From Hydrogenoanaerobacterium sp032017025 (GTDB lineage: Bacteria; Bacillota; Clostridia; Oscillospirales; Ruminococcaceae), in the NCBI RefSeq assembly GCF_032017025.1, contig NZ_DALZQO010000008.1, positions 59,510 through 123,509 on the forward strand: a stretch of 64,000 nucleotides of DNA, in the 5' to 3' direction. Below the pieces are notes generated by a model that did no database searches, was not told where the DNA came from, and saw only the letters and a program-made list of their open reading frames with translations. The position numbers and the translations under genes were made by a program. Positions 41,969 through 50,691 of the stretch are shown here, in pieces. Each line of letters begins with the position of its first letter. Positions within the stretch are counted from its first letter, which is position 1.

Positions 41969-42751
41969 ATGATTTTTGAAGCATTGGTAGTGGCATTGAT
42001 TCTTTATGCAATGTATTATCTGGGAACTACCACAGCATGCGCAGTGTTTTACAGTCCCCTGCTGATTTCTACATTGATTGGTATGGCACTGGGAGATTTG
42101 CAAACAGGCATTATGATGGGCGCAGCACTTGAAGGAATCTATATGGGTTATGCTTCAATTGGCGGAACACTGCCCGCAAACGCGTCGCTGGCATCTGCAC
42201 TTGCCGTTCCATTTGTTATCTTGACGGGTGCGAATATGGAAGCGGCATTGGCGCTTTCAGTACCTGTAGCTACAGCATCCGGTGCCGCAATGACCCTGAT
42301 CGGAACTGCAAGCACTATGCTGGCTCCCAAATACGATTCTTTGCTGGAGCAAGGAAAATACAAAACTTTTACTAAAATGCATTTGACGCAGCCGCTTTGG
42401 CTTATGAATCTGCCTGATGCGCTTATCGTATTTGCAGGCATCGCCTTTGGCATGGAGAAGTTTGATAGTTTGGTTGCAATGCTGCCGGCAACCATAATGC
42501 ATGGTTTTAGTGTTGCTGGTGGCATGCTTCCCGCACTTGGTTTTGCACTGCTGCTGAATATGACCATGACAAAACGCACATGCATCTTCTTCTTTGTTGG
42601 ATTTGTTTTCTGCAAATATATGAATTTACCTATCATTGCAACATCAATTTTAGCAATCGCAATTGCAGTAATTGTGTTTATGGCTGACAAAGGTGACACA
42701 CAGCCGGCAGTAGCTGTTTCGGCAGAAGAGGGGGATTTTTTCGATGAGTAA
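41969..42751 (+). CDS. PTS mannose/fructose/sorbose-family EIIC
   Basis: The 260-residue membrane protein has the EIIC-Sor pattern: ALILYAMYYLGTTTACA near residue 11, then ALGDLQTGIMMGAALEGIYMGY near residue 37 in two parts. The ATG at 41969 is chosen because GGAG lies 7 bases upstream; an ATG at 41957 is in frame but its ribosome site is poorer. It forms the sugar channel with EIID. Confidence 0.9.
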   Translation: MIFEALVVALILYAMYYLGTTTACAVFYSPLLISTLIGMALGDLQTGIMMGAALEGIYMGYASIGGTLPANASLASALAVPFVILTGANMEAALALSVPVATASGAAMTLIGTASTMLAPKYDSLLEQGKYKTFTKMHLTQPLWLMNLPDALIVFAGIAFGMEKFDSLVAMLPATIMHGFSVAGGMLPALGFALLLNMTMTKRTCIFFFVGFVFCKYMNLPIIATSILAIAIAVIVFMADKGDTQPAVAVSAEEGDFFDE

Positions 42752-43565
42752 AATGTACGCTAATATTTCACCAGAGGAAAAGAAAATGCTTACCACAGCA
42801 ATGTGGAAATCCGGTACTACCAGTGCATCCTTTAACTACGTTAAAATGCTTGGCCAAGGCTATGCCTACTGCATGATGCCTTTTATCAACAAATATTACA
42901 AAACCGAAAAAGACCAAAAAGAAGCTTTGAACAGAGCAAACAGCTTCATGAATACAAACAACATGTGCCTGCCCTTTATTCTGGGACTGAATATTGCTAT
43001 GGAGAAGAAAAAAGCGGAAACAGGCGAAATATCCTCTGAAGCGATTACAGCAACAAAAACTTCCCTAATGGGGCCTATGGCGGGTATCGGTGATTCCTTT
43101 CAGTTCAACACACTGAGGGTTATTGCAGCAGGAATAGGTATTTCACTTGCTACTCCGGGCAGTGTGTTTGGACCCATACTGGCGTTTTTACTTTACTTTT
43201 TGCCATTCTTGTTTATACGTAAAACTTTGATGTTTACAGGTTACTCTATCGGCACCACGATGATTGACAAGCTGTTTCAGGGCGGAATCCTGAAAAGAGT
43301 TACCAATGCGGCGTCTATTATCGGTGTAATTATGATTGGTTCATTGGTAGCACAAATGGTTAATGTGTCTACCCCCTTTACTTTAAAGCTAGGCAGCGCC
43401 GAAATCGCACTGCAGCAGGTTTTTGATTCCATTATGCCCGGAATGCTCAGCTTAGCTATGGTATTTGGTATCATCGCCCTCGTCAAAAAGGGTGTTAAGC
43501 CTGTAGTGATTGTATGTGGCGTTATGGTAATGTGCATACTTGGAGCGATTCTTGGAATATTTTGA
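42744..43565 (+). CDS. PTS mannose/fructose/sorbose-family EIID
   Basis: The 273-residue protein overlaps EIIC by eight bases. The EIID features are MMPFINKYYKTEKDQKEAL near residue 38, then FMNTNNMCLPFILGL, and GPMAGIGDSFQFNTLRVI near residue 111. It anchors the transporter in the membrane with a mainly cytoplasmic N-terminal half. Confidence 0.93.
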   Translation: MSKMYANISPEEKKMLTTAMWKSGTTSASFNYVKMLGQGYAYCMMPFINKYYKTEKDQKEALNRANSFMNTNNMCLPFILGLNIAMEKKKAETGEISSEAITATKTSLMGPMAGIGDSFQFNTLRVIAAGIGISLATPGSVFGPILAFLLYFLPFLFIRKTLMFTGYSIGTTMIDKLFQGGILKRVTNAASIIGVIMIGSLVAQMVNVSTPFTLKLGSAEIALQQVFDSIMPGMLSLAMVFGIIALVKKGVKPVVIVCGVMVMCILGAILGIF

Positions 43566-43621
43566 TTTCATGGCTGGAAATCAGCAATAAAGATGAAATT
43601 GAATTGAAATGGACGATTGAC

Positions 43622-44767
43622 ATGAAAAAAATTTTAAAGTCAGAGCATATCTTCACTCAATCGGGATGTGTTTCTGGTTACCTGGGAATGGAAAACGGTA
43701 AAATTACAGAAATACTGCCAAAAGGTGCTGTTGTAAGCGGCAGCATAGAAGACTGTGGAGATTCCATGCTTATTCCCGGAATCATTGATTTACATAGCCA
43801 TGGCTTTATGGGAAAAGGTGTATGGGCAGAGGGCGATGACATCAATGAGGAGAATCTTTTGGGATACCTCTCCATGCTGCCGTCGGTAGGTGTTACAGGT
43901 GTAACACCCACTGCTTCTCTGGATTTCTTTGAAATCATTGCTTCGGTTGAGCAAAGAGGAAACGATGGCGCACAGATACTGGGAATATACTCGGAAGGCC
44001 CTTTTGGAACACGAGAGGGTGAAAATGCTGCTAACCACTTCACCTATCCTAAGCCCTCGGTGGAGGTTGCAAAGGAATATGTAAGGCGTGGATGCGGGCT
44101 TCTCAAGATTATGTCAATTGCTCCGGAAGCATGTGGTGCAGATGAAGTCATCGATTACCTAATCTCACAAGGAATAATTGTTGCAGCATACCATACAAAT
44201 GCAACCCACAAGGAAATGGCACATGGCTTTGCGAAAGGCATTACTTTGGTTACACATACCGGTAATGTTATGAGCGGTATTCATCACCGTGACATCGGTG
44301 CACTGGGTACAGCTTTGATGGATCCGAATGTCGATTGCGAGATTATAGCCGACTTTTTTCATCTTTGCCCGGAAATGCTTGAAATCATGTTCAAATTAAA
44401 GGATTACAGCAAGTTTATTCTGGTTTCAGATTCTATAGGTCTTACCGGGCTGGCACCCGGCGAATACACCCTTTTCGGCAATATGACATTGTTTGTAGGT
44501 GAAGATGGGTATATTCGTGAATCGGGTGGAAGGCTTTGCGGCAGTACCAAACCTGTTTTATTTGGCATGAAAAGTCTTCACCAGCAGTTGCATATTCCCA
44601 TCGAAAGGGTTGTAGAGATGGCTTCGCTCAACCCGGCGCGTAAACTTGGAATCGATAGCAGCAAGGGCTCTATCTGTGTTGGAAAAGACGCAGATGTAGT
44701 TGTTATAAGCAAAGATTTTGAGTGCATAAAGACCTTTGTCAGCGGCGATGTTGCGTACTCAAAGTAG
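43622..44767 (+). CDS. nagA: N-acetylglucosamine-6-phosphate deacetylase-like enzyme
   Basis: The 381-residue amidohydrolase carries DLHSHGFMG near residue 56, EGPFGT near residue 126 with the metal-binding Glu, VTHTGNVMSGIHHRDIGALG near residue 216, and SDSIGLTGLAPGEY near residue 268, the NagA/AgaA series. It removes acetate from an amino-sugar phosphate, so the PTS likely imports N-acetylglucosamine or N-acetylgalactosamine. The start at 43622 has a weak ribosome site. No nagB or agaS gene follows, so the next step must be encoded elsewhere. Confidence 0.9.
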   Translation: MKKILKSEHIFTQSGCVSGYLGMENGKITEILPKGAVVSGSIEDCGDSMLIPGIIDLHSHGFMGKGVWAEGDDINEENLLGYLSMLPSVGVTGVTPTASLDFFEIIASVEQRGNDGAQILGIYSEGPFGTREGENAANHFTYPKPSVEVAKEYVRRGCGLLKIMSIAPEACGADEVIDYLISQGIIVAAYHTNATHKEMAHGFAKGITLVTHTGNVMSGIHHRDIGALGTALMDPNVDCEIIADFFHLCPEMLEIMFKLKDYSKFILVSDSIGLTGLAPGEYTLFGNMTLFVGEDGYIRESGGRLCGSTKPVLFGMKSLHQQLHIPIERVVEMASLNPARKLGIDSSKGSICVGKDADVVVISKDFECIKTFVSGDVAYSK

Positions 44768-44790
44768 AATAACGGTAACGAACCATCTAA

Positions 44791-44834
44791 AAAAGGTGAA
44801 CGTCTATTGCTCGTGAATAGATGTTCACCTTTTC
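44791..44834 (+). terminator. Terminator of the PTS-nagA operon
   Basis: AAAAGGTGAAC-GTCTATT (44791-44808) pairs with AATAGATGTTCACCTTTT (44816-44833) with one mismatch. Confidence 0.88.
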
Positions 44835-44920
44835 TATTGTGCAACAGTCACGGGCTACCATAATAGTTCAAATCCTTGCTGAAAACCATAGGATATCAAT
44901 ATCCCGAACAAGGGACAAAG

Positions 44921-44963
44921 AAAAATCATGTATAGGGGTTTTAACCTTGCACATGATTTTTTG
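44921..44963 (-). terminator. Hairpin, probably the kdpDE terminator
   Basis: AAAATCATGT (44922-44931) and ACATGATTTT (44951-44960) pair around a 19-base loop. On the minus strand a T-rich tail follows, 25 bp after the kdpE stop. Confidence 0.65.
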
Positions 44964-44987
44964 TTGTAATATCGTATAAACTAAATT

Positions 44988-45728
44988 TCATTTTGCTTCG
45001 GCGCTACATGGCTTTATTTCCGCATCCTCTATTTTAAGCATACGGTAGCCGACACCAATGTGCGTCTGAATATATTTGGGGTTTGCGGTATCGGTCTCAA
45101 TCTTTTTGCGGAGAGTTGCCATAAACACCCGCAGCGACTGCGTGTCGCCCGACAGTGTGCTGCCCCAAATCTCCTTCAGAATAAAATTGTGCGTCAAAAC
45201 CTTTCCCACATTTCGGGCAAGCAGACACAGCAGTTTATATTCGTTGGGGGTGAGACGAAGCTCTGTATTGCTTAGGTAAGCACATCCCGCCGGATAGTCA
45301 ATTTTCAAATCTCCATTTTTAAAAACCGTGTCCTGCGCCGATGAGGACATGGAGCCGATGTTTTTAAGCCGTCTCTGGGTAACTCTCAATCTCGCCAAAA
45401 GCTCATCTGTGCTAAAGGGTTTTGTCAGGTAGTCATCCGCACCGGCATCCAGCGCTTGAATTTTATCCTTGTCCTCACTTCTGGCGCTTACAATAATGAT
45501 GGGAACCTCCGACCATTCGCGAACCTTGCGTATGATATCGACTCCATCCATATCAGGCAGCCCCAAATCCAAAATAACGATATCCGGTTTAGAAGACAAA
45601 ATGCCCATAATCGCAGCACTGCCCGTTGAGGCCGTTTGGTAATGATAACCCTGTGTTTCCAGCGTGGTAGCGATGAGGTTGCGAATTGCCTTGTCATCTT
45701 CCACCACAAAGAGGTTCAGCTTATTCAT
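44988..45728 (-). CDS. kdpE: Response regulator KdpE
   Basis: The 246-residue regulator has a receiver domain with Asp54 in VILDLGLPDMDG, Asp11/Asp12 in FVVEDDKAI, and Lys in LTKPFSTDELLARLR, followed by an OmpR-type winged helix (TPNEYKLLCLLARN, VGYRML). The start at 45728 fits AAGGAG about ten bases upstream; the ATG at 45734 is an alternative. It overlaps the end of kdpD by 8 bp. Phosphorylated KdpE activates kdpFABC under K+ limitation. Confidence 0.95.
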   Translation of the reverse strand: MNKLNLFVVEDDKAIRNLIATTLETQGYHYQTASTGSAAIMGILSSKPDIVILDLGLPDMDGVDIIRKVREWSEVPIIIVSARSEDKDKIQALDAGADDYLTKPFSTDELLARLRVTQRRLKNIGSMSSSAQDTVFKNGDLKIDYPAGCAYLSNTELRLTPNEYKLLCLLARNVGKVLTHNFILKEIWGSTLSGDTQSLRVFMATLRKKIETDTANPKYIQTHIGVGYRMLKIEDAEIKPCSAEAK

Positions 45729-48426
45729 ATGCATTCGTCTCCTTTATTGGTAATGTGAACAAAAAGACAGTTCCTTTTGGGTGGTTGTCCCGCACGGATA
45801 TTTCCCCTTGGTGCGCGTTTATTACAGATTTACACAGCGATAACCCCAACCCAAGCCCGCGTCTGCTGTCACCTGTGTTTTTATCTGCGGTGTAAAACAT
45901 ATCAAATATTTTGGCTTTATCGCGGTCTGCAATGCCGTTGCCGTTATCGCAAATTTCCACGGCGATTTTTTCGGGGCTCAGCTGATACGCTTTGATTTGA
46001 ATGGATGTACCCGGGTCTGTATATTTAATTGCATTATCCACCAGATTGATAATCACCTGAATAATCAGCCTTGCATCCATGGCTGCCATGAGCATGTCGT
46101 CCGCCAAATCAACGCTGATACAATAATCAACACTTTTCCGGTTGATATGCCTAAGTGCCTCGTTGATCACTTCATCCAGCAGCTCGGGCTGAAGGTTCAG
46201 TTCCATTTGGGCGTTGTCGATTCTGGTAAGCGAAAGCAAATTCTCCACCAGATTGATCAGCCAGATCGAATCGTCGTAAATATCGGTGTAAAGCTGCTGC
46301 TTTTTATCTGCGTTTAAAACGTTGCCGTTGCCCATAAGAATGCTTGCATTGCCGGAAATCGCCGTCAGCGGAGTGCGGAGGTCGTGCGAAATTGCGCGCA
46401 AAAGGTTTGCCCGAAGCTGCTCTTGCTGTGCTTTCATATAAATTTCTTTGTTGGACTGATAAATTGCTTCTTTTTCGAGAGAAAGCCCAAATTCACCCAG
46501 CATAGATATGAGTACGTTTTTTTCATAGGAGCCCAGTTCGGCAGATTCCATTGAAATGGCAATAACCGCATGAACCGCAGATGTTTGCCCTCTAATCGAA
46601 AGGCAAAGGCATTTTGCACCCGACAGAGTATTGGTTGTGGCACCTGCATGCTTATCATTTTTAAGCACCCATTCCGCCACTGCGCGTTCTTCGTGCGAAA
46701 GGTATTTTTGCACAGAGGCCTCGGCTTCTTCCGAAAAAACAATTGGTTCGGTACTCAAAGACGTACCCGCTGTCACCGGATAGAGGATAACCGTTCGTTC
46801 CAGCAGCTTTCTTACCTGCTCGCCCATTACATGATAAATCGCCATCGTATCCTCTGCTTTTTGCAGCCTTTGGCTTGTTTCCAGCAGGGTTTCGGTGCTT
46901 CTGGCTTTGAGCGCATTCTGTCGGGACTGTTTTTTTACACGCATTGTAAGCGAGCTGGTAAACATAGCGACGAGAAACATGATAACAAATGTGGCGGGAT
47001 ATCCGCTGTCGTATGCGTTAAAGGTAAATCTGGGATCGGTAAAAAGGAAGTTGAATATCAGAACACTCAGTACGGAGGAAATTAGGCTGTACAGCCTTCG
47101 GTGGGTGCAAACAGAGGTTAGCAGAACGCCCGCAATATACACCATAATGATATTTGACTCGTTAAACCCAAAATGGTGAAAGCAAAACCCAATCGAAGTT
47201 GCAAGCGCTAAAATAGCGACAGATTTCAGAGCGTCCAATACCGAGATTGCGGGATTTTGTGCCTTTTTAAGCTTCGAAGGGCGGGCGTATGGCGCGAAAT
47301 GATCCGGAATGATAAAGATGTCTAAATCGGGGGCAAGCTGTGTCAGTGCTTCTACAAAAGTCTGCTGCGGAAGCAGGCGCTTTTTATTGTTGGAGCGCCC
47401 AATTACAATTTTAGAAACTTCCGCCGCCTTTGCATATTCGGCAATTTGCTCCGGCACATTATCACCGTAGACAGTGGCTATTTTTGCCCCAAGCTGCTCC
47501 GCCAGCCTTAAATTGGCGCGCAGCCGGTCCCTGTTCTCTCCCGAGAGTTCGCTCGTTCCCGGCACCTCTACAAACAGTGCTGTAAATGCAGCGTGAAAGG
47601 CATTTGCCATTCTTGCCGCAGTACGTATCACCTTTGCGTTGGAGGGCGAGCTTGACAGGCAAATCAATATATGCTCGTTGGTATAGTATTCGCGCTTGGA
47701 TATGGGGTTTTCTTGCTCCAACCTATTATTGATCTGATCGGCGGTACGGCGCAGGGCAATCTCCCGCAGCGCTACCAAATTATCTTTTGTAAAGAAATTC
47801 TGCAACGCCCGTTTCGCCTGCACGTTACGGTAAACCTTGCCGCTGCTCAGGCGGGCAATCAGCTCTTCCGGCTCAATGTCAACCAGCTCAATCTGGTCGG
47901 CCGAGTCAATAACTTTATCGGGAATCCGCTCTTTTACGGCAATTTTTGTAATGCGGTACACCATATCGTTCAGGCTTTCGATATGCTGAACATTTACGGT
48001 TGTATACACATCAATTCCGGCTTTTAACAGCTCCTCAATATCCTGATACCGTTTTAAATTGCGGCAGCCGTGTGCATTGGTGTGTGCCAGCTCATCTACC
48101 AAAATGAGCGTCGGATGGCGCTGAATGGCCGCATCCAAATCAAACTCGTTGACGGTAATCCCTTTCCAGGTTACTTTTAGAGCAGGTATCACCTCCAAAC
48201 CCTCAATCAGCTTGCTGGTTTCGGGGCGCAAATGCGGTTCAATGTACCCCGCAACAACATCCACTCCCGCATCCTTGGCGGCATGCCCCGCCTCCAGCAT
48301 GGCATAGGTTTTACCAACACCGGCAGCATAGCCAAAAAATATTTTGAGCTTGCCGCGCCTTTGCTTTAATACCTGCCGTGAAAGTTCCAACCGCAAATGC
48401 TCAGGGTGCGGGCGGTTTTCATTCAT
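45721..48426 (-). CDS. kdpD: Sensor histidine kinase KdpD
   Basis: The 901-residue kinase runs: KdpD domain with Walker A GYAAGVGKT near residue 32 and VDELAHTNA near residue 111; a Usp-like domain (about 250-370) with SSPSNAKVIRTAA; four transmembrane helices near 395-500; a GAF-like part; then AISHDLRTPLTAI near residue 673 with the phosphorylated His, VDNAIKYTD, and the GLGLSLCKSV ATP lid. It is a full-length KdpD; the Usp domain is the known contact for c-di-AMP or K+ signals in Firmicutes. GGTGACTCGC precedes the ATG. Confidence 0.96.
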   Translation of the reverse strand: MNENRPHPEHLRLELSRQVLKQRRGKLKIFFGYAAGVGKTYAMLEAGHAAKDAGVDVVAGYIEPHLRPETSKLIEGLEVIPALKVTWKGITVNEFDLDAAIQRHPTLILVDELAHTNAHGCRNLKRYQDIEELLKAGIDVYTTVNVQHIESLNDMVYRITKIAVKERIPDKVIDSADQIELVDIEPEELIARLSSGKVYRNVQAKRALQNFFTKDNLVALREIALRRTADQINNRLEQENPISKREYYTNEHILICLSSSPSNAKVIRTAARMANAFHAAFTALFVEVPGTSELSGENRDRLRANLRLAEQLGAKIATVYGDNVPEQIAEYAKAAEVSKIVIGRSNNKKRLLPQQTFVEALTQLAPDLDIFIIPDHFAPYARPSKLKKAQNPAISVLDALKSVAILALATSIGFCFHHFGFNESNIIMVYIAGVLLTSVCTHRRLYSLISSVLSVLIFNFLFTDPRFTFNAYDSGYPATFVIMFLVAMFTSSLTMRVKKQSRQNALKARSTETLLETSQRLQKAEDTMAIYHVMGEQVRKLLERTVILYPVTAGTSLSTEPIVFSEEAEASVQKYLSHEERAVAEWVLKNDKHAGATTNTLSGAKCLCLSIRGQTSAVHAVIAISMESAELGSYEKNVLISMLGEFGLSLEKEAIYQSNKEIYMKAQQEQLRANLLRAISHDLRTPLTAISGNASILMGNGNVLNADKKQQLYTDIYDDSIWLINLVENLLSLTRIDNAQMELNLQPELLDEVINEALRHINRKSVDYCISVDLADDMLMAAMDARLIIQVIINLVDNAIKYTDPGTSIQIKAYQLSPEKIAVEICDNGNGIADRDKAKIFDMFYTADKNTGDSRRGLGLGLSLCKSVINAHQGEISVRDNHPKGTVFLFTLPIKETNAYE

Positions 48427-48496
48427 TGCGAGTCACCTCTCCGTGCAATCCTTTTTTATCATTGTACCATAAACAAAATTAATTCTTCATTAGAAT

Positions 48497-48525
48497 TTGC
48501 ACGATTTGTGTTAAGATTTTATAAA
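48497..48525 (+). promoter_or_regulatory. Promoter of the kdp structural operon
   Basis: TTGCAC at 48497-48502 and TATAAA at 48520-48525 have a 17-base spacer. Transcription would start near 48532, leaving a leader of about 215 bases. Confidence 0.6.
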
Positions 48526-48575
48526 TGCATATAAACCGCCAAACAGATAAAAAACTGTACTTAATTTTACCGGAC

Positions 48576-48625
48576 GAGATAAAGACTTTGTTAAGCATAT
48601 TGCATCTTAACAAAGTCTTTATCTC
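48576..48625 (+). promoter_or_regulatory. Perfect 20-bp stem in the kdp leader
   Basis: GAGATAAAGACTTTGTTAAG (48576-48595) pairs perfectly with the complementary arm at 48606-48625 around CATATTGCAT, followed by TTTTAT. It looks like a terminator but no gene ends here, so it may be an attenuator of the kdp operon. Confidence 0.6.
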
Positions 48626-48747
48626 TTTTATAAAACCCTCACACTGTATTTATCTCTGGCATGATACTCTTATAGCTGCCCGGTAATAACCGGAACAGTG
48701 GCTATTGGTAGCTGCAAAAGAGATGAACCGCAGGAGGAAACGTAAGG

Positions 48748-48840
48748 ATGACAGATTTATGCATGCTTGGTATTTTGGCAGTTGGTTTTGCCTTAGTAAT
48801 AGGGTTGATTCAGTGGTGCGACCACCAAATCAACAAATAG
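48748..48840 (+). CDS. 30-residue membrane peptide upstream of kdpF
   Basis: The short frame starts with ATG at 48748 behind AGGAGGAAACGTAAGG and encodes a single hydrophobic helix (MLGILAVGFALVIGLIQW) with a polar end (CDHQINK). It precedes kdpF by 10 bp. KdpF-like small subunits stabilise the KdpFABC complex, and this second peptide might do the same; its sequence is not that of KdpF. It is too small for common gene finders. Confidence 0.7.
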   Translation: MTDLCMLGILAVGFALVIGLIQWCDHQINK

Positions 48841-48850
48841 GGGGTATATT

Positions 48851-48928
48851 ATGTTGCTGTTGATCTTATTGATTTTGGGGCTGGGCGCTTACCTTGTATA
48901 TGCCCTAATAAACCCCGAAAAGTTTTAA
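48851..48928 (+). CDS. kdpF: K+-transporting ATPase subunit KdpF
   Basis: A 25-residue single-helix peptide, MLLLILLILGLGAYLV then YALINPEKF. The closing L-x-x-P-E-K-F is the hallmark of KdpF, the small lipid-like subunit that stabilises the KdpFABC complex. It lies 25 bp before kdpA. Confidence 0.88.
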   Translation: MLLLILLILGLGAYLVYALINPEKF

Positions 48929-48953
48929 CCCGGCTGTGCAGGAGGAAAGACAG

Positions 48954-50678
48954 ATGATTCAGATATTTTTTACACTATGTATTTTTCTTGTTTTGGTAAT
49001 TCCAATCGGCCGATATCTCTATTATGTAGCCGACCATAAAAAAACCTTTGCCGACCCGCTTTTCAACCACCTCGATAACGGAATCTACAAGGTATGCGGC
49101 ATTGATTGCAACGATATGAGCTGGAAACGATACGTGTTTTCTCTTCTTATTACAAACGCGGTTATGGTTCTGGCGGGATATCTGATTTTAAGGATACAGG
49201 CGCTTCCTATCCTGAATCCAAACAGAATCGGTGCAATGCCGGCAGATTTATCTTTTAACACCATCATCAGCTTTATAACCAATACCAACCTGCAGCATTA
49301 TTCGGGTGAGGCCGGCTTGTCGTATTTAAGCCAGATGATGGTAATTACCTTTTTGATGTTCACCTCTGCCGCAAGCGGATATTCGGCTTGCATGGCATTT
49401 ATCCGCGGCATTGCCGGCAAAAAAGGCATGGGCAATTTTTATGTGGATATGGTACGGGTGACAACCCGCGTACTGCTGCCCATTTCGATACTTGCCGCTA
49501 TCCTTTTGATTTGGCAGGGCGTTCCGCAGAATCTTTCACCGAATGTAACGGTACAAACCATAGAGGGGAGCTATCAGGACATTGCTATGGGCCCCATCGC
49601 TTCACTGGAATCAATCAAGCATATCGGCACAAACGGGGGTGGTTTTCTCGGCGCAAACTCTGCCGCACCTTTTGAGAATCCTACCATTATATCCAACTTA
49701 ATTGAACTTTTGTCTATGATGATTTTGCCCGGCGCATGTGTGGTTGTATTTGGGCTTACTGTATTTGACCGTAAAAAAGAGCAATATGCAGCCAGCCCCG
49801 CTCTTGCAAAATCTGCCCTGTTCGGTGGCGAGGGAAGAACCATCTTCGCCGCAATGTCTATCATCTTTTTGTTGGGGCTTTCACTTTGCTTTGTTGCCGA
49901 GAGTATGGGCAACCCCACTTTGGCACAGGTGGGGCTCAGCCAAAGCATGGGCAATATGGAGGGTAAAGAGGTGCGGTTCGGCATTGCGCAATCCTCTTTG
50001 TTTACAACGGTAACAACCGCTTTTACCACCGGTACGGTGAACAATATGCACGATACGCTCACCCCTTTGGGCGGACTTACCCCAATGCTGAACATGATGC
50101 TAAACGTGGTATTCGGCGGCAAGGGAGTTGGCTTTATGAATATGGCGCTTTATGCTGTTTTAACCGTATTTATTTGTGGGCTGATGATTGGCAGAACCCC
50201 CGAATATCTTGGTAAAAAAATTGAAGGTAAAGAGATGAAGCTTACCGCGCTGTGTATCATCGTGCACCCGCTGCTGATACTTGCATTCTCTGCATTGGCT
50301 GTCAGCACACAGGCAGGACTGCGCGCAATCACCAACCCGGGCTTTCATGGGCTTTCGCAGGTGCTTTATGAGTATTCCTCCTCTGCTGCCAACAACGGCT
50401 CGGGCTTTGAGGGGCTGGCGGATAATACCCTGTTCTGGAACATTACAACAGGCATTGTCATGTTCTTTGGGCGGTATCTCTCCATTGTGTTTCAGCTTGC
50501 AATTGCAAGTTCGCTTATGAGAAAGCGGCAGGTAAATGAAACGGTAGGCACGTTAAAGACAGATACCCTTACCTTTACGGTTTCGCTTGTCGTAGTAGTT
50601 TTAATTTTTGCGGCTCTCACCTTCTTCCCCGTTTTATCGCTGGGGCCGGTCGCAGAGCATCTGGCGCTTTGGCGCTAA
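48954..50678 (+). CDS. kdpA: K+-transporting ATPase subunit KdpA
   Basis: The 574-residue membrane subunit binds K+ and forms the selectivity filter, related to KcsA-type channels. Visible are FITNTNLQHYSGE near residue 105 and NGGGFLGANSAAPFENPT near residue 230, parts of the filter loops. AGGAGG at 48940-48945 supports the ATG at 48954. Length is typical. Confidence 0.96.
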   Translation: MIQIFFTLCIFLVLVIPIGRYLYYVADHKKTFADPLFNHLDNGIYKVCGIDCNDMSWKRYVFSLLITNAVMVLAGYLILRIQALPILNPNRIGAMPADLSFNTIISFITNTNLQHYSGEAGLSYLSQMMVITFLMFTSAASGYSACMAFIRGIAGKKGMGNFYVDMVRVTTRVLLPISILAAILLIWQGVPQNLSPNVTVQTIEGSYQDIAMGPIASLESIKHIGTNGGGFLGANSAAPFENPTIISNLIELLSMMILPGACVVVFGLTVFDRKKEQYAASPALAKSALFGGEGRTIFAAMSIIFLLGLSLCFVAESMGNPTLAQVGLSQSMGNMEGKEVRFGIAQSSLFTTVTTAFTTGTVNNMHDTLTPLGGLTPMLNMMLNVVFGGKGVGFMNMALYAVLTVFICGLMIGRTPEYLGKKIEGKEMKLTALCIIVHPLLILAFSALAVSTQAGLRAITNPGFHGLSQVLYEYSSSAANNGSGFEGLADNTLFWNITTGIVMFFGRYLSIVFQLAIASSLMRKRQVNETVGTLKTDTLTFTVSLVVVVLIFAALTFFPVLSLGPVAEHLALWR

Positions 50679-50691
50679 AGGAGGCTTTTTT

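Larger units (their letters stand above)
48427..48747. other. Divergent kdp control region with long leader hairpin
   Basis: This 321-bp region separates kdpD (minus) and the kdp structural genes (plus). It holds a plus-strand promoter at 48497-48525, a perfect 20-bp inverted repeat at 48576-48625 and a smaller hairpin, AGCTGCC/GGTAGCT, near 48674-48713 enclosing CCGGTAATAACCGG. KdpE sites are expected but I cannot pick one by eye. Confidence 0.55.
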
